23,441 bases of DNA from an uncultured Brevundimonas sp. Its GTDB lineage: Bacteria > Pseudomonadota > Alphaproteobacteria > Caulobacterales > Caulobacteraceae. The DNA lies in the NCBI RefSeq assembly GCF_943913055.1, contig NZ_CALTWS010000014.1:1-23441 (forward strand), given 5' to 3'. The notes beneath the pieces were generated by a model. The model was not told the DNA's origin, searched no databases, and worked only from the letters and a program-made list of their open reading frames with translations. The position numbers and the translations under genes are program-made. The first letter of the stretch is position 1; each line of letters begins with the position of its first letter. This document shows, piece by piece, positions 14,735-22,677 of this stretch.

Positions 14735-15883
14735 ATGAACCAGGCCAACTACGTCGCTCCCGCGCGCTACTTTCTCGACGAAAGCGGGACGAGCGGCGAC
14801 CTGTCGACGGCAGGCGCCGGTCTCGACTTCAATCGCCAGCCGATCTTTGTCCTGGCGGCGGTCGGGGTCGATGATGAAGCTGGCCTGGCCGAGCGGCTGC
14901 AGGCGATCCGGCAGCGACGCTTCCCTCAAGCCACGGAACTGAAATCGAGCAAGGGCCATGCGACACTGGCCGTGATCTCGGAGTTGCTCGATGGGATCGA
15001 CGCGCTGCACGGCGGCGTCCTGCTGGAGGTGATGGACAAGCGCTTCACCCTCTCAGCCACCATGATCAACACGCTCATCCTGCGGCCCCTGTCGTCGTCT
15101 GATCACGAGCCGAAGGGGCTGTGGTTTCGCGCGCAGCTCGCCGAGCGATTTCACGAGACCGCGCCCGCAGGCGTCTATGACGCCTTCGTTCAGGCCTGCC
15201 GCGAGCCGGGGGAGGCGAGCCTGAAGGCCGCCTTCCGCGCGGTTCTCGAATGCTTTCCGCCAGGGCCTCCCCGGGAGGATCCCGCGCACGCCATCCGCTT
15301 TTTCGCTCTCGACAGCCTGAAAGACTTCCGGAAGGCGGGCGCCTCAAAGCCGGAGGTTCAGCGGCGCTTCCTTCCACTCCCTGACCCCGGGCACACCGGC
15401 AAGGACGTCTGGATCCTGCCGCACCTGTCGGCCTTCACCAATCTCTATGCCCGCATCAACAAGATCAGGGACGGCCGATTGTCTGACGTCCAGATCATCC
15501 ATGACGACCAGCCCTATTTCGCGGAGATCCTCCGTTCATCGAAACAGGCCGCCGAAGGTCTGGCCGGCAATGACGGGGTGATCAAACTTGCCAGGGCGGA
15601 TTACCGGTTTGTGGAATCGGGCGACTTGACCTTCACGCCGTCGACCGGCTCGTCCGGAGTCCAAGCCGCCGACCTGATCGCCGGTTTCGCGATGCGGCAT
15701 GCTCGCGACTGTTTGGCCGGCGATCCGCCGGCTCGTGAGAATGGGGACGTGTTCCGTCGTCTCGCCCACACCCTGGATGCATCGCCGGGGTTTGGCATGA
15801 ACCTGATGATGTCCAACCGCGACGTCCTGCGTTGCGGTTTGCTGCCCAGCCGCGACCCGATGGTGTGGCCCTCCGGCCCCTAG
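14735..15883 (+). CDS. DUF3800 family protein
   Basis: The 382-residue protein shows the DUF3800 pattern: R-Y-F-L-D-E-S-G-T at the start (D15, E16), E-L-K-S-S-K near residue 70, I-I-H-D-D-Q-P-Y-F near residue 255, and G-V-Q-A-A-D-L-I-A-G near 308-318. In this family the N-terminal D-E-S, the mid D-D and the final A-D-L acids are thought to form an RNase H-like active site; a nuclease activity here is inference. DUF3800 genes are common on mobile elements and in defence neighbourhoods. The ribosome binding site is weak, so translation may depend on the upstream micropeptide gene. The stop is 34 bases from the convergent dnaE2 stop; the gap holds no terminator that I can see. Confidence 0.88.
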   Translation: MNQANYVAPARYFLDESGTSGDLSTAGAGLDFNRQPIFVLAAVGVDDEAGLAERLQAIRQRRFPQATELKSSKGHATLAVISELLDGIDALHGGVLLEVMDKRFTLSATMINTLILRPLSSSDHEPKGLWFRAQLAERFHETAPAGVYDAFVQACREPGEASLKAAFRAVLECFPPGPPREDPAHAIRFFALDSLKDFRKAGASKPEVQRRFLPLPDPGHTGKDVWILPHLSAFTNLYARINKIRDGRLSDVQIIHDDQPYFAEILRSSKQAAEGLAGNDGVIKLARADYRFVESGDLTFTPSTGSSGVQAADLIAGFAMRHARDCLAGDPPARENGDVFRRLAHTLDASPGFGMNLMMSNRDVLRCGLLPSRDPMVWPSGP

Positions 15884-15917
15884 TGATTGCTCGCGGCGGA
15901 CGGCGTGATTGGGGGTT

Positions 15918-18900
15918 TCATCGGAAGTCGCGAGTCTTCACCCTGATGGCTTCAAGCGACAGATCGGGGATGTAGATGTCGCGAACTTTGGGGGTGCGGG
16001 CATCGGGTGCGCTGCCGCGATAAACTTCGTCACCGCGACCATGGGGGAGGGGGAAGCGGTCTCGCTGGCCCAGTGAGGCCAGAAGGTTGGAGCCGTCGTG
16101 CAGGCGCGTCGCCACGATATGGACGACGTCGCCCTCGCGCTGGACCTTCCCGTCGACGACTAGGAGACTGGCGCTGAGCACGATCCGGCGCTGCTGCTCA
16201 CAGAGGCTGGGCCAGATGACCAGATTGGCCACGCCTGTTTCATCCTCAATGGTGATGAACATCACCCCCTTCGCCGAGCCCGGCTTCTGGCGCACCAGTA
16301 CTAGGCCGGCGACCCGGGTCAAACGGCGATCGCGCATCGCCGAAGCGTCGGCGCAGGTCATGACGTGACGGGACCGGAGCGTCTCGCGCAGGAAGGCGAC
16401 CGGGTGCTCTCGAAGCGTCAATCCGACATGGCTATAGTCCTCCACCACCTCCTGTCCGGCGGGCATGGCAGGCAAGCTAGACACCGGCTCAGTGATTTCC
16501 GGCGTTGTCGCGCCGTCGTCCTGCACAACGGCGAACAGCGGCAGAGGATCGTCGCGCAAAGCCTTGATGGCCCACAGTGCCTCCCGCCTCTGCAGGCCGA
16601 GGCCGGGCAGGAACGCGTCCGCCTCGGCGAGCCGGGTGAGCGCGCCCACCGGCGTTGACGACCGTCGCCAGACATCCTCGACGCTGCTGAAAGCGGCGTC
16701 TTGTCTATGAACGACGAGACGACCGGCGTCCGCGTTAGCAAGACCGCGGACCATCCGTAGCCCCAGGCGGACGGCGAACCGGTTCTCATCATCGGTCGGT
16801 TCGAGCGTGGAATCCCATCGGCTGGCGTTGACGCAGACCGGGCGGATCTCGACGCCATGCTCGCGGGCGTCGCGCACGATCTGCGCCGGGGCGTAAAACC
16901 CCATCGGCTGGGCGTTCAGCAGGGCCGCGCAGAAGATGTCGGGGTGATGGCATTTGAGCCAGGAGGAGGCGTAGGCGATCAGCGCGAACGAGGCCGCATG
17001 GCTCTCGGGGAAGCCGTAGGAGCCGAAGCCCTCCAACTGGCTGAAGGTCTTTTCGGCGAACTCGGCCGTATAGCCGCGCTCGACCATTCCCGAGACCAGC
17101 TTGTCCTTGAAGTGGCTGACCCCGCCGGTGAATTTGAACGTCGCCATGGCGCGTCGAAGCTGGTCAGCCTCCGAGGCTGTGAACCCGGCGCATTCGATGG
17201 CGACCCGCATCGCCTGCTCCTGAAACAGGGGCACGCCGAGCGTCTTGCCCAGAACCCGCTCCAGCTCGGGCTTGGGATAGTCGACCGGTTCCTTGCCCTC
17301 CCTCCGTCGCAGATAGGGATGGACCATATCGCCCTGGATCGGACCCGGCCGAACGATCGCCACCTCGATCACCAGATCGTAGAAGGTGCGCGGCTTGATC
17401 CGGGGCAGCATCGCCATCTGCGCCCGGCTCTCGATCTGGAAGACCCCCAGCGTGTCCGCCTTGCGGATCATCGCATAGGTCTTCGGATCCTCGGCCGGGA
17501 TGGACGCCAGATCGAGGCCGACCCCCTGGTGGTCGCGCAGCAGGTCCAGCCCCCGACGCATGCAGCTCAACATGCCAAGGGCCAGAACATCGACCTTCAT
17601 GAACTTCAGGGCGTCGATGTCGTCCTTATCCCATTCGATGACCTGGCGGTCCTTCATGGCTGCGGGTTCGATGGGGACGAGATCGTCCAGACGGTCGTCC
17701 GTCAGGACAAAGCCGCCGGGGTGCTGGCTCAGGTGTCTGGGGAAGCCGATCAGCTGACGCGATAGGTCGAGCGCCAGCCGAAGCCGGCGATCCTGAAGGT
17801 TGAGGTTCAGCTCCTCGGCATGTCGATCCTCGACGCCTTCACTGGAATAGCTCCAGACCTGGGAGGACAGCGTCTTGATCAAGTCCTCGGATAGGCCGAG
17901 CGCCTTGCCGACGTCGCGCAGGGCTCCGCGAGATCGATAGCGGATGACCGTGGCGCAGAGCGCCGCTCGATCGCGGCCATACGTCTCGTAGACCCATTGA
18001 ATAACCTCCTCGCGCCGCTCGTGCTCGAAATCGACATCGATGTCCGGCGGCTCTTTTCGCTCCTGGCTGACGAAGCGTTCGAACAGAAGATCGTTGCGGC
18101 CGGGGTCGATCGAGGTGATGCCGAGCACGAAACAGACAGCGGAATTGGCGGCTGATCCCCGGCCCTGACAGAGGATGTCGCGGCTTCTGGCGAAGCGGAC
18201 GATGGAGTTCACCGTCAGGAAATAAGGGGCATAGCCAAGCGCCTCGATGAGGGTCAGCTCATGCCGCAGGCTGGCGCGGACCTTGTCCGGCAAGCCGTCA
18301 GGGTAGCGTTCCGCAGCACCCTCCCAGGTCAGTTGCTCCAGCGCCTGCTGCGGCGTCAGGCCGGGGAGGGCGGCCTCCTTCGGATATTGGTAGGTAAGTT
18401 CGTCGAGGCTGAATCGGCAGCGGTCGGCGATGTCGATCGTGCGGCGCAGGGCTTCGGGATAGCGGGCGAAAAGGCGATGCATTTCTTCGCCGCGCTTGAG
18501 GTGGCGGTCAGCCGAACGTTCGCGTTTGAAGCCGACGTCGTCGATCGTGCAGCCCTCGCGAATGCAGGTGAGGACGTCCTGCAGAATGCGTCGGTTGGGA
18601 TGGTGGAAGAGCACGTCATTCGTCACGACCGTTTTCACGCCGAGCTCTCTGGCGAGCTCAGACAGCTGGTGCAGACGCATCTGGTCGCGAGGACGACGGC
18701 GCAGCGTTAAGGCGCAATGGGCGTCGTTCCCGAAGATGCCCGACAGGGCGGAGAGCCGTCTGCCACAGAGGGCATCGGCCCTGTCGGTCACGAGCATCGC
18801 GATCAGGCCTTCGGCATGGTCGGCTAAATCGCACCAGTCGAGATGGCAGGCCCCCTTGCCTCCGCGACTTTTGCCGAGGGTAAGAAGCCGACACAGGCGA

Positions 18901-19163
18901 CTGTAGGCGGCCCGATCGGTCGGATAGGTCAGAACAACCGTCCCGTCAGTGAGAAGGAGACGACAGCCAACAATGAGACGGACGCCGGTATTTTTGGCGG
19001 CCTCATGGGCGCGCACGAGGCCGGCGACGCTGTTCACGTCCGTGATTGCTAAGGCGTCCAGCCCGCAGATCGCCGCTTGAGCGAAGAGCTCGTCACAGCC
19101 GCTCGCGCCCCGAAGGAATGAGAAGTGGGATACGCACTGAAGTTCAGCGTAATTGCAAAACAT
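15918..19163 (-). CDS. dnaE2: Error-prone DNA polymerase DnaE2 (ImuC)
   Basis: The 1081-residue protein is a complete C-family translesion polymerase. The PHP domain opens with Y-A-E-L-Q-C-V-S-H-F-S-F-L-R-G-A-S (5-21) and A-I-T-D (39-42). The palm has G-R-G-S-A-A-N-S (334-341), P-D-I-D-V-D-F (373-379) with catalytic acids, and the third acid in K-V-D-V-L-A-L (about 523-529). An H-P-G-G-F-V-L motif (481-487), a tandem HhH region and a C-terminal OB fold (about 950-1040) follow. DnaE2 works with ImuA and ImuB to copy past lesions during the SOS response. ImuB is normally the next gene upstream; here about 3.5 kb separate them. The start has no ribosome binding site, and a LexA box lies 2 bp upstream, suggesting a leaderless transcript from its own SOS promoter. 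Confidence 0.97.
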   Translation of the reverse strand: MFCNYAELQCVSHFSFLRGASGCDELFAQAAICGLDALAITDVNSVAGLVRAHEAAKNTGVRLIVGCRLLLTDGTVVLTYPTDRAAYSRLCRLLTLGKSRGGKGACHLDWCDLADHAEGLIAMLVTDRADALCGRRLSALSGIFGNDAHCALTLRRRPRDQMRLHQLSELARELGVKTVVTNDVLFHHPNRRILQDVLTCIREGCTIDDVGFKRERSADRHLKRGEEMHRLFARYPEALRRTIDIADRCRFSLDELTYQYPKEAALPGLTPQQALEQLTWEGAAERYPDGLPDKVRASLRHELTLIEALGYAPYFLTVNSIVRFARSRDILCQGRGSAANSAVCFVLGITSIDPGRNDLLFERFVSQERKEPPDIDVDFEHERREEVIQWVYETYGRDRAALCATVIRYRSRGALRDVGKALGLSEDLIKTLSSQVWSYSSEGVEDRHAEELNLNLQDRRLRLALDLSRQLIGFPRHLSQHPGGFVLTDDRLDDLVPIEPAAMKDRQVIEWDKDDIDALKFMKVDVLALGMLSCMRRGLDLLRDHQGVGLDLASIPAEDPKTYAMIRKADTLGVFQIESRAQMAMLPRIKPRTFYDLVIEVAIVRPGPIQGDMVHPYLRRREGKEPVDYPKPELERVLGKTLGVPLFQEQAMRVAIECAGFTASEADQLRRAMATFKFTGGVSHFKDKLVSGMVERGYTAEFAEKTFSQLEGFGSYGFPESHAASFALIAYASSWLKCHHPDIFCAALLNAQPMGFYAPAQIVRDAREHGVEIRPVCVNASRWDSTLEPTDDENRFAVRLGLRMVRGLANADAGRLVVHRQDAAFSSVEDVWRRSSTPVGALTRLAEADAFLPGLGLQRREALWAIKALRDDPLPLFAVVQDDGATTPEITEPVSSLPAMPAGQEVVEDYSHVGLTLREHPVAFLRETLRSRHVMTCADASAMRDRRLTRVAGLVLVRQKPGSAKGVMFITIEDETGVANLVIWPSLCEQQRRIVLSASLLVVDGKVQREGDVVHIVATRLHDGSNLLASLGQRDRFPLPHGRGDEVYRGSAPDARTPKVRDIYIPDLSLEAIRVKTRDFR

Positions 19164-19165
19164 AT

Positions 19166-19180
19166 GTTCATGATATGTTC
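19166..19180 (-). promoter_or_regulatory. LexA (SOS) box of dnaE2
   Basis: The + strand reads GTTC-ATGATAT-GTTC, a perfect GTTC-N7-GTTC, which is the alphaproteobacterial LexA recognition sequence; on the coding strand it is GAAC-N7-GAAC. It is part of a larger direct repeat, GAACATAT-CAT-GAACATAT. The box ends 2 bases before ATG 19163, so bound LexA would block initiation of dnaE2 directly. Confidence 0.88.
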
Positions 19181-19193
19181 CGTCTCATGTCAA
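19170..19193 (-). promoter_or_regulatory. Candidate promoter elements of dnaE2
   Basis: On the coding strand TTGACA (19188-19193) and TATCAT (19170-19175) are present, the second inside the LexA box. The spacing is 12 bp, too short for a standard pair, so either TGGCTT (19193-19198), 17 bp upstream, serves as -35 or the promoter is non-canonical. TATCAT would place transcription start at or near A of ATG 19163, giving a leaderless mRNA. Confidence 0.45.
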
Positions 19194-19227
19194 AGCCAGA
19201 TCGCTTTCCAAATCTGAGCTCCGACGC

Positions 19228-21075
19228 TCAAAACAGCCCCTCACGCTCCCCATCGGAGTCGGGACCCGCAAAGACGACCAAGGTGTCTGGCGTAGCTCCG
19301 CTAGGCGCATCGTTTTCGATGACTATAAACTGCGCATCTCCCTTGTGAGACGCGAGATACGCGTAGAACCGTTCCTTCAGACCGCTCGCTTTCACAACGG
19401 CCTCATCGGCGCCGAGCGCTCCGTGACGACTTCGGTGCGGCTCGCGATAGCTCACAAGCGGACTATCCAACACGATGAACCCGGGGTGAGGCAGACCCTC
19501 CGCCCGGCAGAACTTCAGAATCCCGATCTTGAACGCCGAGTGCATGAGCGCTCTGACGCCCTTGCCATTAGCCGAGCGGCTCTTCCCATCGATCTGAATC
19601 TCATGACTTCCAGCGTCGAATGTGACTTTCGGATTTCCAGGGAAGCGCCAAGCATCCAGCACGCCCTGGACATGTGTCGCCAGAGCAAGACCTGAACCAC
19701 CCGACAATCCTACGATCGCGCCGGCCTGGTTGCGTGTCGCCTTGAAGCGATCCAGCACACGCCGGTGTTCTTCAAGCTCCTTCACTCGATCGACAAGACG
19801 AGCGCGGGTCCGCAGCGTTTCGCGGGCATCAGAGACAAGCTCGAACCGCCGCCGTGTTTCCGCTTCAACCGGGAGGCCAGCCTGAATCTCTTTCTCCAAA
19901 TGGCTTATGTTCGCGAGGAGGCTATTCCGCGTTTCGTCCGCCGCAGAAACCTGCGCGGAAAGTGATGATAATGTCGCGTGGAGTTCGCCTTGCTCTCTGC
20001 CAATCTTCGCCAGCTCGGCGGCGATGGCGCGGCGACTGCCTTGCACATCCTCACGTCCATGACCGTGATGCTGATGTTCCTCAGCGGCGCCACACAGCGG
20101 GCAGGGGCGGCCCCCACCCGCGAGCAAAGCGTCGCTTCCTTCCAGCAGCGATGTCAGTCGCTCTGTGTCGCTCCGATATACGCGGTCCAAAAGACCGAAC
20201 CGCTCGATGGTGAGAGCCATCTCTTCGAGGGCGGCGTCAATGGACGCTAGTTCACCCCGAGCGTTTGAAAGCCCGATACGCGCCTGATCCAGGCGGGCCT
20301 GTGCTTCTGACGCTTCGGCCTGGATGTTGCGGATGTGTTGAGTCTGCGCCTCAATCGCCTCGTCGAGATCTTCCGATACGTCCTCGCCCAACTCAGCCCG
20401 GGCGACACGCAACATGTCGTCCAGAAGCTCGATCTTGCCGCGGTTCCCCGTTCGCTGCTCTTTGACGCCCGGCGCCTTGACCTGAGCGGAATCGTCAACT
20501 CCGGTCAGGATGAACTTGAGCGTGTTCTTGTCCTGCGTGACGCTCCGCCCATCGGAGACGTCGATCATGCTGAGGTCGCCGAGCATCGGCGTCTCCTCAA
20601 TGAACACGTAGGGTGCGAACGAGCGGAACGAGAAAGTGACCTTCTCGCCCGAAAGCGTCCGGGCGATTTTCACATCAGGCTTCAGCCCTATCGCGGCCAG
20701 AAGGTAGGCGGACCAGCTCTCTGGACTTCGATGTTCGCCCTGGAGCGCGCGGTCGATCGCAACGCCCGTATCCGGTACGGGCCAACCGGCGCGATACTCG
20801 AAGTCACCCCCTCGCAGGCTTCGAGCGACCTGGACCTCGTTCCCGACCCCCAACTCGACGTCGAGCCAAGCCTTCTCGTACCCGTCTCTTTCTGTGATGC
20901 CCGGAATACCCTCGACGCCGGCGCCGGTCATATAATCAAGCGATTTCACCAGAAACGACTTGCCGGTATTCGACGCGCCCCAGACCACGTTGAGGCCGTC
21001 GCTGAAAGCGATGTCGACCGGTGGGACGTTCGGACCCGTAAAGGCCAGTCCGCGTATGATGATGCGCGCGGTCAA
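19228..21075 (-). CDS. ABC-three-component system ATPase (DUF3732-like, Rad50/SMC-type)
   Basis: The 615-residue product has an SMC-like layout. Walker A is G33-A-S-N-T-G-K-S40. Two coiled-coil arms (about 210-290 and 340-450) flank C-P-L-C-G (325-329), a zinc-hook-like turn followed by an unusual H-Q-H-H-G-H-G (334-340). The C-terminal head has S-A-N-G-K-G-V-R-A-L (501-510) as the signature loop, F-I-V-L-D-S-P-L (533-540) as Walker B, and I-V-I-E-N-D late. The L-D-S-P-L form is typical of the DUF3732 group. Such ATPases are the sensor or loader component of ABC-3C systems, predicted to act on nucleic acids. The start is TTG 21075, overlapping the middle-component stop (TTGA), which implies translational coupling. 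It is followed after 64 bp by dnaE2. Confidence 0.9.
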   Translation of the reverse strand: MTARIIIRGLAFTGPNVPPVDIAFSDGLNVVWGASNTGKSFLVKSLDYMTGAGVEGIPGITERDGYEKAWLDVELGVGNEVQVARSLRGGDFEYRAGWPVPDTGVAIDRALQGEHRSPESWSAYLLAAIGLKPDVKIARTLSGEKVTFSFRSFAPYVFIEETPMLGDLSMIDVSDGRSVTQDKNTLKFILTGVDDSAQVKAPGVKEQRTGNRGKIELLDDMLRVARAELGEDVSEDLDEAIEAQTQHIRNIQAEASEAQARLDQARIGLSNARGELASIDAALEEMALTIERFGLLDRVYRSDTERLTSLLEGSDALLAGGGRPCPLCGAAEEHQHHGHGREDVQGSRRAIAAELAKIGREQGELHATLSSLSAQVSAADETRNSLLANISHLEKEIQAGLPVEAETRRRFELVSDARETLRTRARLVDRVKELEEHRRVLDRFKATRNQAGAIVGLSGGSGLALATHVQGVLDAWRFPGNPKVTFDAGSHEIQIDGKSRSANGKGVRALMHSAFKIGILKFCRAEGLPHPGFIVLDSPLVSYREPHRSRHGALGADEAVVKASGLKERFYAYLASHKGDAQFIVIENDAPSGATPDTLVVFAGPDSDGEREGLF

Positions 21076-21572
21076 AGCAGCAAGCTTCCCTGTTCATCGG
21101 GCCCAATGAAGGCCGTGGTCCAGGTATCAAGCTTTGTCCTCAGTTCGCTGAGGAACAATGCTTTTCCTTTCAAGGATATCTCTCTGGCGATCCATCCGGC
21201 TGCGGTTTTCAATCGTTCGGAATAGGCACTCTCAAGCAGCTCTACGTACGCCGCGGCCTCGTCAGACGCGCGATATTCCAGTCCCTCGTCTGATGCGCAG
21301 ATCAAGATCATATGAAATCTGCGCATCAGGCCCAGACTGTCTTCGACGAGGGTGCGCCTCACCAGCAACTCGCCTTTGCGACCCGGCACGGCCGGGTGAA
21401 GGCTTGGTGGCCCGTCGAGATCGCCGGAATGCACGACGGCGTGGTCCAAGACGACGAGGTCGGCCAAGTCGAGCGCCAGCGGTCTTACCGCCTCCAGGAT
21501 CGTCACGGCCCTTATCCCCGCCTCGAGCGGGGAGTTGAACAGCGGCGGGATATCTGAGGCTACTTCGTCCAC
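21072..21572 (-). CDS. ABC-three-component system middle component
   Basis: The 166-residue product begins with a GTG that overlaps the effector's 3' end by 13 bases, and ends overlapping the ATPase start. The motif order matches ABC-3C middle components: L-F-N-S-P-L-E-A-G-I-R-A-V-T-I-L near the N-terminus, L-A-D-L-V-V-L-D-H-A-V-V-H-S-G-D (about 36-51), S-L-H-P-A-V-P-G-R-K-G-E-L-L-V-R-R (about 56-72), and an E-Y-R-A-S-D-E-A-A-A-Y-V-E-L-L stretch before a Trp-bearing helix. In this class of system the middle component is thought to link the ATPase with the effector. It has no enzyme motif. Assignment rests on motif order plus position between the two other components. Confidence 0.88.
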   Translation of the reverse strand: MDEVASDIPPLFNSPLEAGIRAVTILEAVRPLALDLADLVVLDHAVVHSGDLDGPPSLHPAVPGRKGELLVRRTLVEDSLGLMRRFHMILICASDEGLEYRASDEAAAYVELLESAYSERLKTAAGWIAREISLKGKALFLSELRTKLDTWTTAFIGPDEQGSLLL

Positions 21573-22564
21573 TTCAATCGCCGATCATTCGCCAGATGGT
21601 GACAGATGCCTTGAACGACTGGAATTCGGGCCAGGCGACCAGCGATCGAGGCATTCAAGCCCGCCGCGTGTTTCATCACCTTCCCCAACCGATCAAGCAG
21701 GGTATCGGCGGGCTCCCGATGGACATCAACCACACCGTGGTAGACGTCATTCTGAAACTGAGCGACCAGGGCCTTGTCTGTATTGTCGCGATGAAATCGC
21801 TTGAACGCCTCGGCCTCGAAATAGCGTGTGCGCTGATCTCTCAGCTGGTCGCCGTAAGTGGCGTCAGCCAAGACTGCGGCATTGTTCGGAAAGTCTGTGC
21901 CGGCGGCTTCGCCGTAAACAGCCCGAAGCTGGCTCAGATACTCCGTTTCTTCGCTTTCGATGGTGTCCGGCGCTTCACCTTGCGGGGCATGCCCCGGCAA
22001 TTCCTTGAGGATCTGCACCAGAGCCGGCTTTGCGTGCTCATCCTTGACGATCAACGGCGCCGTTAGGCCGGTCACTCTGGTGAAATCGTAACCCGTGATC
22101 GCGGCGCGCAGCGTCGTCGTGAGCGGAATGTCCGCGCTTGCGGTGATCTTCGTCTTACAGACGCTATCCCACTCCGCCAGCAACGCAGCCTTCAGTGTGC
22201 TCGGATTGTTCAGAAGGTCCATAAACGGACCTACGATCCCTCGCGGGGATACGAACGTGAAAGCCGCCGGCAAGGTCGCGTAGGTGCCCTGGATGTGGTG
22301 GTGAAACATCTTCCCAAGTTCGAGCAGGCCCTCTTTGCGGCCGAGCTTGGATCCGAGAGTCTTCCGTTTGCACTGAAACAGATCCCACGCGCCTTCATGC
22401 CGATCGCCCGTGTAGAAGCCGATTACGTCCCGCGCCTTGTCATTAGGCCCGCCAATCCGCTCCACCTGCGTGTATTTTGACTCTCGTCGCTCGACCCAGA
22501 TCTCCACGAATTCTTCGAGCTGCCCGTCGTCGAGCTCGCTGAGGCGAATGGCCAAGCTGGTCAT
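21560..22564 (-). CDS. ABC-three-component system effector with nuclease-like N-terminus
   Basis: The 334-residue protein starts L-S-E-L-D-D-G-Q-L-E-E-F-V-E-I-W (8-23). It continues K-A-R-D46-V-I-G-F and W-D-L-F-Q64-C-K66-R-K, the D...(E/Q)-x-K pattern of restriction-endonuclease-like folds used by ABC-3C effectors. The C-terminal third is the typical ABC-3C tail, ending V-V-Q-G-I-C-H-H-L-A-N-D-R-R-L-K-W (316-332). The likely action is nucleic-acid cleavage once the system is triggered; this is family-based inference. Start 22564 opens directly on the conserved part. An alternative ATG at 22681 overlaps the imuB stop as ATGA and adds 39 residues with no recognisable features; it would couple the gene tightly to imuB. 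The 3' end overlaps the middle component. Confidence 0.87.
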   Translation of the reverse strand: MTSLAIRLSELDDGQLEEFVEIWVERRESKYTQVERIGGPNDKARDVIGFYTGDRHEGAWDLFQCKRKTLGSKLGRKEGLLELGKMFHHHIQGTYATLPAAFTFVSPRGIVGPFMDLLNNPSTLKAALLAEWDSVCKTKITASADIPLTTTLRAAITGYDFTRVTGLTAPLIVKDEHAKPALVQILKELPGHAPQGEAPDTIESEETEYLSQLRAVYGEAAGTDFPNNAAVLADATYGDQLRDQRTRYFEAEAFKRFHRDNTDKALVAQFQNDVYHGVVDVHREPADTLLDRLGKVMKHAAGLNASIAGRLARIPVVQGICHHLANDRRLKWTK

Positions 22565-22677
22565 CGTCGCCCCATGTGTGTGCGGTCCCCGGAAAAGCGT
22601 CACGGTAACAACCGCGTACGCATCCGGCAATCTTTGCGCGAGTCGTTGGACAGTCGATACATTCAACAGCGCCTTGG

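Noticed and set aside
16857..17765. 302-residue open frame antisense to dnaE2
   Set aside because: It is a shadow of the GC-rich dnaE2 codons; its protein has no family features and the opposite strand is an unmistakable polymerase.
20335..21225. 296-residue open frame antisense to the ABC-3C ATPase
   Set aside because: Shadow frame over a clear ATPase with Walker motifs; no RBS or protein-like features.
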